Of a stretch of 64,000 bases of DNA, positions 56,064-64,000 are shown piece after piece. A program made the translations under genes and the position numbers. The notes under the pieces were generated by a model. The model saw nothing but the letters and a program-made list of their open reading frames with translations. It made no database searches and was not told the origin of the DNA. The stretch comes from Elusimicrobia bacterium GWC2_64_44 (GTDB lineage: Bacteria > Elusimicrobiota > Elusimicrobia > Elusimicrobiales > UBA9959), in contig MGUG01000048.1 of NCBI GenBank assembly GCA_001799845.1, positions 1-64,000 of the forward strand, given 5' to 3'. Numbering within the stretch: position 1 is the stretch's first letter; every line of letters starts with the position of its first letter.

Positions 56064-56227
56064 GGGAGGGATATTGCTCCGACCGACCGGACTGCAGGGA
56101 ACCGTTGGCCGTCTGTTGAGCATAGCTCTTGATACGGCACGGGCATAGCCCAGCGCGGTTCCCCCCGCCAGGGGAAATTATGGCGGGGCCCCCTTCCCCA
56201 ACGGTCGTTCGGAACAATACCCCTCCC
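56064..56227. repeat. Structured inverted-repeat element D between nadK and recN
   Basis: Bases 56064-56088 pair with 56203-56227 in 22 of 25 positions. Inside are hairpins GAGC-ata-GCTC and GGGC-ata-GCCC and a perfect 8-bp stem CCCCGCCA / TGGCGGGG (56163-56188). The overall plan (long closing arms, several small hairpins, ~160 bp) is like elements A-C, but the inner loops differ, so it is a second family or a diverged member. Confidence 0.65.
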
Positions 56228-56259
56228 TCCTCGGGCATCGTAGTGGAGGGGAACTTTAG

Positions 56260-57909
56260 ATGCTGAAAAAACTTTCCATCAGGAACTTCGCCGTCATAGA
56301 CACCCTCGACCTGGAGCCGGGGCCGGGGCTCAACATCTTCACCGGCGAGACCGGCGCCGGCAAGTCCATCATCATCTCCGCGCTGGGCTTTTTGCTGGGC
56401 GAGCGCTCCGGATCGGACATCCTGCGCCCCGGCGCCGCTTCGGCCGAGGTGGAGGGGGAGTTCCTGGCGGAGAACCTGCCGCCGAAGCTGGCCGAGCGCT
56501 GGTCCGTCAAGGCCGGCGCGGTCAGGATCAAACGCCAGGCGGACCCGAAGGGCCGCACCCGAGCCGCCGTGAACGGCGCCCCCGCGGCGCTGGCCCAGCT
56601 GTCCGAGCTGGGCGGCTACCTGGTGGATTTCCACGGGCAGAACGAGCACCAGAGCCTGCTCAAGCCCGAGACGCAGCGCGGCCTGCTCGACCGCTACGGC
56701 AGGCTGGAGAAGGAAGCGAAGGCCGTGGAGGAAGCCTGGGCCGCGGCCCGCGCCCTCGAGGACGCGCTCAGCGCCGTCTCGATGTCTGAGGACGAGCGCG
56801 CCCGCCTGCTGGACCTCTACCGCTTCCAGCTCGCCGAGATAGAGTCGGCCAACCTGAAGGAAGGCGAGGAGGAGGAGCTGGAAACCCTCTGGCCGCGCCT
56901 GAAGAATTCCGAGAAGCTCTTCAACCTGTCCGGCGACGCCCATGCCCTGGTGGACGACGCCGCCGGCGGGGCGGAAAAGGCGCTGGAAAAACTGAAGGCC
57001 CTGGCCGCCATAGACCCCACGGCCGACGCCCTGGCCGCCCGCCTGGCCTCCGCCGCCATCGAACTGCGCGACCTGTCCGGCGAGCTGCGCTCGTACGGCA
57101 AGGGCGTGCATAGCGACCCCGGCGAGGTGGACAGAGTGCTGTCGCGCCTGGAAAAATTCAAGACCCTCAAAAAGAAATACGGCGCCGACATCCCGGCCGT
57201 GCTGGCCAAAGGGGCGGAGCTGCGCTCCAAGCTGGGCGGCCTGGAAGACCTTACGCTAGACCGCTCCGAGCTGGAGAAAAAACTGGCCGCCGCCCGCGCC
57301 AGGCTGGAGAAGCTCGCTTCCTCCCTGCACGACAAGCGCGTCTCCGCCGCCGCCAAGCTGTCGGCCGAGATCCTCAGGGAGGCCGGGGGGCTCGGCTTCA
57401 AGCAGGTCCGCTTCTCCGTGGACGCGGCCTACGACGAGGCGGCCATCACCTCTTCGGGCGGCGACTCGGTGGAATACCTTTTCACGGCCAACCCCGGCTA
57501 CCCGCTGCGGCCGCTGCGCTACACGGCCTCCGGCGGCGAGATGGCCCGCATCATGCTGGCGCTCAAGACCGCGCTGTCCAGGGCCGACCAGATCGGCGCG
57601 CAGGTCTTCGACGAGGTGGACGCCGGCGTGGGCGCCGTGACCGGCCGGCTGGTGGGGGAAAAGCTGGCCCGCCTGGCCGCCGATAAACAGATCTTCTGCA
57701 TCACCCACCTGCCGCAGGTGGCCGCCTTCGGCTCGGCGCATTATTTCGTGGAGAAGGACGTGAAGGCCGGCGTGGCCGCCGCCTCCGTGCGCCTCCTCGG
57801 CGCCGACGCCCGGGAGCGCGAGATCGCCCGCATGCTGGGCGGCAAGCGGCAATCCACCGACCTCGGCCTCAAGCACGCCCGGGAGCTCCTCTCGGAGTCC
57901 CGCAAGTAA
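56260..57909 (+). CDS. recN: DNA repair protein RecN
   Basis: An SMC-like ATPase that acts in double-strand-break repair. The protein has 549 residues. The Walker A motif is at residues 29-36 (GETGAGKS) in the typical RecN start LSIRNFAVIDTLDLE. YLVDFHGQNEHQSLL is a RecN segment. A two-part coiled coil fills the middle. The ABC signature TASGGEMARIMLALK and Walker B VFDEVDAGVGAVTG are near the C-terminus, with CITHLPQVAAF after. A GGAGGGG ribosome site precedes the ATG. A structured element separates it from nadK. Confidence 0.97.
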   Translation: MLKKLSIRNFAVIDTLDLEPGPGLNIFTGETGAGKSIIISALGFLLGERSGSDILRPGAASAEVEGEFLAENLPPKLAERWSVKAGAVRIKRQADPKGRTRAAVNGAPAALAQLSELGGYLVDFHGQNEHQSLLKPETQRGLLDRYGRLEKEAKAVEEAWAAARALEDALSAVSMSEDERARLLDLYRFQLAEIESANLKEGEEEELETLWPRLKNSEKLFNLSGDAHALVDDAAGGAEKALEKLKALAAIDPTADALAARLASAAIELRDLSGELRSYGKGVHSDPGEVDRVLSRLEKFKTLKKKYGADIPAVLAKGAELRSKLGGLEDLTLDRSELEKKLAAARARLEKLASSLHDKRVSAAAKLSAEILREAGGLGFKQVRFSVDAAYDEAAITSSGGDSVEYLFTANPGYPLRPLRYTASGGEMARIMLALKTALSRADQIGAQVFDEVDAGVGAVTGRLVGEKLARLAADKQIFCITHLPQVAAFGSAHYFVEKDVKAGVAAASVRLLGADAREREIARMLGGKRQSTDLGLKHARELLSESRK

Positions 57910-57972
57910 CCGCCCGCTTCGGCAGACATCGATCCGCAACAACGGCCTGCTATAACATCCCCGGGCGGTTTT
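57908..57972 (+). terminator. Possible terminator after recN
   Basis: AACCGCCCG (from 57908) pairs with CGGGCGGTT (57962-57970), with a 45-base loop and a final TTTT. The long loop makes it a weak candidate. Confidence 0.35.
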
Positions 57973-57996
57973 GGCGGGGGGCGGCGCGTAACAAAA

Positions 57997-58026
57997 TTGC
58001 CACAAGTTTGTATCAAATTCTAAATA
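57997..58026 (+). promoter_or_regulatory. Possible promoter of the GYF-domain gene
   Basis: TTGCCA (57997-58002) and TAAATA (58021-58026) are 18 bases apart, in the only AT-rich patch before the gene. The leader would be ~25 bases and has no clear ribosome site. Confidence 0.45.
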
Positions 58027-58057
58027 CATAGTTGGTAAACTTTTCATAGCAAGACCT

Positions 58058-60424
58058 ATGAAATACTGGTTCTACTCGGAAGGCAATATCCTCGGACCCT
58101 ACGAGCCGGCAGAAATGCTGGCCCTGCCCGCTTTCGCCGAGGAAAGCCTGGTCTGCCCCGAAAGCTGCACCGGCGACAACCCCGGCGACTGGCGCCCCGC
58201 CTCGCAGGTGGCCGAGATAGGCGCCGCTCTCAGCGTGGGCTCGGGCCGCATGGTGGCCGCCGGCCCACTGTCCGCCTCCTACGAGCTGGAGACCGGCTTC
58301 AGCTCCTCCGTAAGCTATTTCGAGAACAGGGAACCCTCCCCGACCGGCGGCTACGGCGAATTGCTGGGCGCGATAGACAATATCCTGGGCGCCTATAAAG
58401 AGACCGCAGCGCCCGAGGGCAAAGCCCCCGAGACCGATTACGATTTTGCGGAAAAGTTCGACATCCGCCTCTCCCGCATCCAGGAAGAGCTGGAAGCCGC
58501 CCGCTGGGAAAAGAACCTGCTCCTCGAGAAGATCCGCATGAAGGAGCAGGAGGACAAGAAGAACCGGGCCCGCATAGAGGAACTGGAAGCGCGCCTGAAG
58601 GGCGAGGCCGGCAAGCGGGGGGAGAACGCCAGGGAAATAGAGCAGGTCCGCCACCTTTCCGACCTCAAAGAGAAGGCTGACACCCTCCGCCAGATAGAGG
58701 AGATAAAGAAAGAAGAACTGGCCATGAAGGAAGAAGCGGCCAGGGACGCCGCCGCCGCCGCGCCGGCTCCCGCGCCCGCCGACGCGCCCGCTCAGCAGGC
58801 CCGCGGGTTCAAGCCCACCGAGCTGACCGCCCCCAGGATAGAGGCCGTAGAGCAGCAGGCCGCCCCCGACCTGCCGATCGAGGCCATAGAGGTAAAAGCT
58901 TTCAAGAGCATAAAGCGCGGGGCGGAAATAAAGCTGGAGAGCGCCATCGGCAAAGAGCTCAAGGAAGAGGCCGAGGACGATCCCGGCCTGACCAGCCGCA
59001 AGCTCAAGAGCCTGGGCCAGACCCAGGCGCCCGCCTACGTCTACGGCTCCCATTACGACAAGCCGCTGCCCGGCCCCGAAGCCGCGCCCGCCGGCGCCTT
59101 CAAGCCGGAGGCCCTCGACCCCCTGCCCCAGCAGGCCGGCGGCCTGGTTTACGATTTTACCGTGGTCACCTCCAGGCCCGACGTGCAGCAGTTCCAGATA
59201 GAGCCCCGCCAGGAGGCCGCGCCCGCAGAGCCCCGCCCCGTCAAGCCGCCCACTTACGATTTCGGCGTGCAGCAGCCTGCGCCCACTCCCGCGCCCGCTC
59301 CCGCCCCGGCGCCCCAGCAGGGGTACCAGTTCCCTCCGGTGCAGCACCAGGCGCCCGCTCCCGCCCCCGCGCCGGCCCTGCAGCCGCAGCACACTTTCCA
59401 GTTCGCCGGTTCTCAGCCCGCCCCGGCGGCGCAGCCGCAGCATACCTTCCAGTTCCCCGGAGCGCAGCCCGCCCCGGCGCCGCAGGCCCAGCCCGTGCCC
59501 GCTCCCGCCCCGGCCGCCGCCCCTCTCGAAAAAGCGGCCGTCGCGGCCCCCGACTCCCCTGACAAGACCCTCCGCATGCCGGTCTCCGCGGCCAAGGCCA
59601 AGGCAGACGCCAAAGCCTCGCCCGACAAGCCCAAAAGGAAGGGCGGCCGCACCGCCTTCGTGGCCGTGCTCGTGATCTTCGGTTCCATCGCCGCCGGCGG
59701 CCTGGGCTACTTCTTCATGGGCGAAGGCGGCGGCTTCCCCGGCCTTTCCAAGATGATCCCCACCGGCAAGGTGCCTTCCGGCATGACCTCGCAGACCGAG
59801 GCCCAGCCCGCCGGCGAGCCCGCCCCCGAGCAGGCGGCCCCCGAGCAGACGGCGCCCGAGCAGCCCGCGCCCGCGCAGCAGGCCGCCCCCAAGCCGGCCG
59901 CGCCCGGCCCGCAGCCCGCCAACGAAAATATCAAGAAGGCGCTGGATATCGTAAAGAACTACAAGCTCTCCGGCGGCCGCGGCACCATCGCCTCCTGGTT
60001 CGCCAACTCCTTCCTCAGCGGCAGCGGCGGCGACAACGAGGAGTGGACCGCCACCCCGCTGCACGGCGACAGCCTGGTGGTGCAGTACCGCCTGCTCCGC
60101 CCCAGGCAGGAACCCCTGATCTACCAGTTCGAAGTGGACGCCGCCAAGCTCGACATCGTGCGCGGCATCAACAACAACGCGATAGAGCTGCTGGACCTCT
60201 CCGGCAAGGACAAGACGGCCAGCGCCGCGCCGGCCAAGAAGCAGGCCAAACCCAAGGTCCGCAAGCCCGCGCGCTCCAAAGAACTCCCGATCCTGCCGCT
60301 GCCGGACGCGCCCGCGGGCCAGGCCGGCGACCAGGACCCGACCGGGTTCGAGAATCCGCAGGCCGAAGGCTCCGAGCAGGTGAAGTACCTCAAGGCGCAG
60401 GAATCCGACGAAGAGCTGTTCTGA
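58058..60424 (+). CDS. GYF-domain coiled-coil membrane protein next to pilus genes
   Basis: 788 residues, function unknown. The N-terminus (WFYSEGNILGPYEPAEM) is a bacterial GYF_2-type domain, a module that binds proline-rich peptides. Residues about 125-230 form a charged coiled coil (LSRIQEELEAARWEKNLLLEK). Residues ~360-500 are Pro/Ala/Gln-rich with repeats of HTFQF. One membrane segment is at about 531-553 (FVAVLVIFGSIAAGGLGYFF), so the large N-terminal part is probably cytoplasmic. A second Pro/Ala-rich linker (~570-620) and a small folded C-terminal domain follow. It stands 102 bases before pilB on the same strand, so a link to pilus or secretion assembly is possible but not shown. Confidence 0.7.
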   Translation: MKYWFYSEGNILGPYEPAEMLALPAFAEESLVCPESCTGDNPGDWRPASQVAEIGAALSVGSGRMVAAGPLSASYELETGFSSSVSYFENREPSPTGGYGELLGAIDNILGAYKETAAPEGKAPETDYDFAEKFDIRLSRIQEELEAARWEKNLLLEKIRMKEQEDKKNRARIEELEARLKGEAGKRGENAREIEQVRHLSDLKEKADTLRQIEEIKKEELAMKEEAARDAAAAAPAPAPADAPAQQARGFKPTELTAPRIEAVEQQAAPDLPIEAIEVKAFKSIKRGAEIKLESAIGKELKEEAEDDPGLTSRKLKSLGQTQAPAYVYGSHYDKPLPGPEAAPAGAFKPEALDPLPQQAGGLVYDFTVVTSRPDVQQFQIEPRQEAAPAEPRPVKPPTYDFGVQQPAPTPAPAPAPAPQQGYQFPPVQHQAPAPAPAPALQPQHTFQFAGSQPAPAAQPQHTFQFPGAQPAPAPQAQPVPAPAPAAAPLEKAAVAAPDSPDKTLRMPVSAAKAKADAKASPDKPKRKGGRTAFVAVLVIFGSIAAGGLGYFFMGEGGGFPGLSKMIPTGKVPSGMTSQTEAQPAGEPAPEQAAPEQTAPEQPAPAQQAAPKPAAPGPQPANENIKKALDIVKNYKLSGGRGTIASWFANSFLSGSGGDNEEWTATPLHGDSLVVQYRLLRPRQEPLIYQFEVDAAKLDIVRGINNNAIELLDLSGKDKTASAAPAKKQAKPKVRKPARSKELPILPLPDAPAGQAGDQDPTGFENPQAEGSEQVKYLKAQESDEELF

Positions 60425-60496
60425 CGGCGGCGGGGGGAAGATTGAGCCGAACTTGAGCCAACCCCGGCCGGAGATTTTGTAATATATAGATATCAA

Positions 60497-60518
60497 CGCG
60501 GCCCGCAGCAGGGCCGCG
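60497..60518 (+). other. GC-rich leader hairpin before pilB
   Basis: A perfect 8-bp stem (CGCGGCCC / GGGCCGCG) with a six-base loop ends eight bases before the pilB ATG, where a ribosome site would sit. No Shine-Dalgarno sequence is visible. It could dampen translation. Confidence 0.5.
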
Positions 60519-60526
60519 GCCAAAAC

Positions 60527-62296
60527 ATGTCCGAAAAAGGCATATCCGTTAACATTTCAAGGCGCCTCGGGGAGATGCTCGTGTCCTCGGGCCTCATCAC
60601 GTCCGCGCAGCTGACCGAAGTGCTGGACATGCAGCGCACCAGCGGGGGCAAGCTGGGCCAGCTGCTGGTGCATAAGAAATTTATCGACGAGCGCAAGCTC
60701 CTGGAGTTCCTCAGCAAACAGTTCGGCATCGAGTTCGTGGACCTGCAGGTCACGACTATACCGCCGGATGTCATCAAGATCATTCCCGAGAATATCGCCC
60801 GCCGCTACGGCCTGATCGCCGTGGCCAAGACCGAGAACAAGCTGAAGGTCGCGATGGAGGACCCCCTGAACATCGTGGTCCTCGACGACCTGAAGATGAT
60901 GACCGGCTACGACATCAAGCCGGTCTTTGGCGCGGAGTCGGATATCAGCGCGGCGATAGACAAGAACTACGGGGTCAAGACCGCCAAGGAAGCGCTCGAC
61001 GACATCCTCATGAAGACCACGCAGGGCACCACCGACGTGTCCCTGGTGGAGGAAGACGCCAACAAGGGCGGCGGCGACGACCTGATCTCGCTGGAGGCCA
61101 CCGGCGAGGCCGCGCCGATAGTGAAGATGGTGAACCTCATCATCTCCAGCGCCATTAAGGCCCACGCCTCCGACATCCACATCGAGCCGACCTACAAGGA
61201 GACCAAGGTCCGCTTCCGCATCGACGGCGTGCTGCACGCGCAGCCCTCGCCCCCCAAGAAATTCCACAACGCCATCATCAGCCGCCTCAAGATCATGTCC
61301 ACGCTGGACATCTCCGAGCGCCGCCTGCCGCAGGACGGCCGCACCAAGCTCAAGATAGAGGACCACGAGATCGACCTGCGCGTATCCATCCTGCCGTGCG
61401 GCCCCGGCGAGAAGGTGGTCATGCGTATCCTGGACTCCTCCGGCCTCAAGCTGCGGCTCGAGGACCTGGGCATGGAGCCCGAGAACCTTGCCATCTTCGC
61501 CAAGTGCCTCAAGGCCCCGCACGGCATCAACCTGGTGACGGGCCCGACGGGTTCCGGCAAGTCCACCACCCTTTACTCCGCCCTCGCCACGCTCAACGAC
61601 CCCGACGTCAACATCGTCACCATCGAGGACCCTATAGAATACCAGCTGGAGGGCATCAACCAGGTGATGGTCAACAACGACGTGGGCCTGACCTTCGCGG
61701 CCGGCCTGCGCTCCTTCCTGCGCCAGGACCCAGACGTCATCATGGTGGGCGAGATCCGCGATTTTGAGACCATGTCCACGGCCATCAATGCCGCCATGAC
61801 CGGCCACCTGGTCTTCTCCACGCTGCACACCAACGACGCCCCCGGCGCCATCGCCCGCATCGGCATGATGGGCATAGAGCCGTTTTTAACCTCGTCCACG
61901 CTGCTGATGGTGGTGGCGCAGCGCCTGGTGCGCGGCATCTGCAAGAACTGCAAGGAAACCTACGAGGTGGCCCCGGAACTGCTGGTCAGCCTGGGGGTGC
62001 CCAAGGCGCTCCTTGATAATAATATTAAAAATGGTAAAATTACGCTGTCGAGGGGCAGGGGCTGCGACATCTGCGCCAAGACCGGCTATAAAGGCCGCAT
62101 GGGCATCCATGAAATACTCGAAGTCAACGACGCGATCCGGGCGCTTATCATAGAGAAGGCTCATACCTCCAAGATCAAGGAGGCAGGGCGCAAGAACGGC
62201 ATGATAACGCTGCGGGAATCGGCGCTGCGCAAACTTTTTACGGGAGCGACCACGGTGGAGGAAGTCATCCGCGTCACCGGGTCCGACGTCGACTGA
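60527..62296 (+). CDS. pilB: Type IV pilus / type II secretion assembly ATPase PilB
   Basis: The hexameric motor that powers pilus extension or pseudopilus assembly at the inner membrane. The protein has 589 residues. The N-terminal MshEN/T2SSE-N domain (residues ~10-160) is followed by the ATPase. Walker A is at 339-346 (GPTGSGKS), then the Asp box (TIEDPIEYQLEG), Walker B (DVIMVGEIRDFET) and the His box (GHLVFSTLHTNDAPGA). The four-cysteine zinc motif CKNC and CDIC in the C-terminal part is characteristic of PilB/GspE. pilT follows after 31 bases. T2SS GspE is the alternative; pilT next door favours PilB. Confidence 0.95.
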   Translation: MSEKGISVNISRRLGEMLVSSGLITSAQLTEVLDMQRTSGGKLGQLLVHKKFIDERKLLEFLSKQFGIEFVDLQVTTIPPDVIKIIPENIARRYGLIAVAKTENKLKVAMEDPLNIVVLDDLKMMTGYDIKPVFGAESDISAAIDKNYGVKTAKEALDDILMKTTQGTTDVSLVEEDANKGGGDDLISLEATGEAAPIVKMVNLIISSAIKAHASDIHIEPTYKETKVRFRIDGVLHAQPSPPKKFHNAIISRLKIMSTLDISERRLPQDGRTKLKIEDHEIDLRVSILPCGPGEKVVMRILDSSGLKLRLEDLGMEPENLAIFAKCLKAPHGINLVTGPTGSGKSTTLYSALATLNDPDVNIVTIEDPIEYQLEGINQVMVNNDVGLTFAAGLRSFLRQDPDVIMVGEIRDFETMSTAINAAMTGHLVFSTLHTNDAPGAIARIGMMGIEPFLTSSTLLMVVAQRLVRGICKNCKETYEVAPELLVSLGVPKALLDNNIKNGKITLSRGRGCDICAKTGYKGRMGIHEILEVNDAIRALIIEKAHTSKIKEAGRKNGMITLRESALRKLFTGATTVEEVIRVTGSDVD

Positions 62297-62327
62297 ATTT
62301 CAGCCTTTCTACAGGAGCACAAAACCT

Positions 62328-63404
<1,077 letters not shown>

Positions 63405-63431
63405 TAACGCGGGGACGGGGGAAAAAGCCGA

Positions 63432-64000
63432 ATGCTATTCGCCTATAAAGCCAAGGACCCTTCCGGCAAAGCCGTCGAGGGCAACGTAGAAGCGGCCGAC
63501 GAAAAAGCGGCGATGGCGCGCCTGCGCTCGCAGCGGCTTTCCGTCACCGAGATGAAGGCCGGCAAGGGCCCCAAGCAGGGCAAGAAGGGCGGCAAGATAG
63601 ACAACAAGGACGTCGTCATCTTCTCGCGTCAGCTCTCCACCCTGGTCTCCTCCGGCGTGCCGATAGTTCAGGGCCTCACTATCCTCAGCGAGCAGGCCGA
63701 AGCCCCTAATTTCAAGCTGGTCCTCAACAACCTGCGCACCGACATCGAGGCTGGCCTCTCCATCGCCGACGGCATGAAGAAGCACCCCAACGCCTTCACC
63801 GAGCTGTACGTGGCCATGATCCGCGCCGGCGAGGTGGGCGGTATCCTGGACACCATCCTGGAGCGCCTGTCCGCCTACCTGGAGGCCAACGAGGCCCTCA
63901 AGGGCAAGGTCAAGAGCGCGCTGATGTACCCCATCGTCGTGTTCGGCGCCGCCGGCCTGATCACCATCTTCCTGATAGTCTTCGTGATCCCGATCTTCAA
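63432..64000 (+). CDS. pilC: Type IV pilus inner-membrane platform protein PilC (3' end cut by window)
   Basis: The membrane platform on which PilB and PilT act. The frame starts at ATG 63432 and stays open to the window end (189 codons visible, about half the family length). It begins FAYKAKDPSGKAVEGNVEA, the usual PilC/GspF start, and contains the T2SSF domain segment FSRQLSTLVSSGVPIVQGL, then MIRAGEVGGILDTILERLSAYLE. The first membrane segment starts at about residue 172 (YPIVVFGAAGLITIFLIVFVIPIF). The gene order pilB-pilT-pilC is common for type IV pili. Confidence 0.95.
   Translation, partial: MLFAYKAKDPSGKAVEGNVEAADEKAAMARLRSQRLSVTEMKAGKGPKQGKKGGKIDNKDVVIFSRQLSTLVSSGVPIVQGLTILSEQAEAPNFKLVLNNLRTDIEAGLSIADGMKKHPNAFTELYVAMIRAGEVGGILDTILERLSAYLEANEALKGKVKSALMYPIVVFGAAGLITIFLIVFVIPIF

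Overview
ORGANISM. This is high-GC, gene-dense bacterial DNA with short intergenic gaps and many ATGA or few-base gene junctions. It encodes a Gram-negative envelope: an LptD-like LPS-assembly barrel, TolB/CpoB/Pal, PorV-type outer-membrane proteins and barrels ending in Phe. It also encodes a type IV pilus or type II secretion motor and a prenyl-quinone gene pair. Together with paired PorV proteins and giant secreted proteins ending in an NxPNPF-type C-terminal domain, this would fit Elusimicrobiota or a related diderm lineage. That placement is inference from gene content only. LAYOUT. (1) 1-9978, plus strand: rho (5' cut), M23 peptidase, rpmE, prfA, prmC, murA, folC, ROK kinase and lptD, a housekeeping and cell-wall block. 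(2) 10046-13733: a nitronate-monooxygenase-like gene on minus, then a sugar-nucleotide epimerase, thymidine kinase and a small orphan transposase N-terminal domain on plus. (3) 13821-18735, minus strand: pal-cpoB-tolB, a 473-bp gap holding two structured inverted-repeat elements, then a polyprenyl synthase followed by a MenA/UbiA-type prenyltransferase. (4) 18784-19773: a His-rich CDF metal exporter. (5) 20026-46343, plus strand: about 26 kb holding two paralogous sets of four exported proteins, in the order cargo1 (1628 aa), PorV1, barrel1, FecR1, FecR2, barrel2, cargo2 (4568 aa), PorV2. (6) 46413-49234, minus strand: slipin, hemW and two small membrane proteins. (7) 49350-57909, plus strand: nusB, ligA, a divergent PurH-like gene, glnS, nadK and recN, with two large structured intergenic elements. 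(8) 58058-64000, plus strand: a GYF-domain membrane protein, pilB, pilT and the start of pilC. HOW IT FITS TOGETHER. The most interesting part is the 20-46 kb cluster. Each giant protein carries a signal peptide, a variable N-terminal part (the larger one has several beta-propeller segments) and a shared C-terminal region of roughly 870 residues. That region ends in a sorting-domain-like segment, and each gene is directly followed by its own PorV homologue. PorV proteins are the outer-membrane shuttles of type IX secretion, so this looks like dedicated cargo-shuttle modules, each accompanied by an exported FecR-domain protein and a barrel of unknown function. A second theme is non-coding: three intergenic elements (two at 16.5-16.8 kb, one at 53.3-53.5 kb) share a hairpin with compensatory base changes, and a fourth at 56.1 kb has similar architecture. 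Two long palindromes with GGGGAC ends (2401-2491 and 13749-13800) resemble REP-type elements. Other oddities are a PurH-like protein lacking key catalytic motifs, an apparent CTG start on lptD, and -10 boxes 7-9 bases before the ATG of three genes, suggesting leaderless mRNAs.
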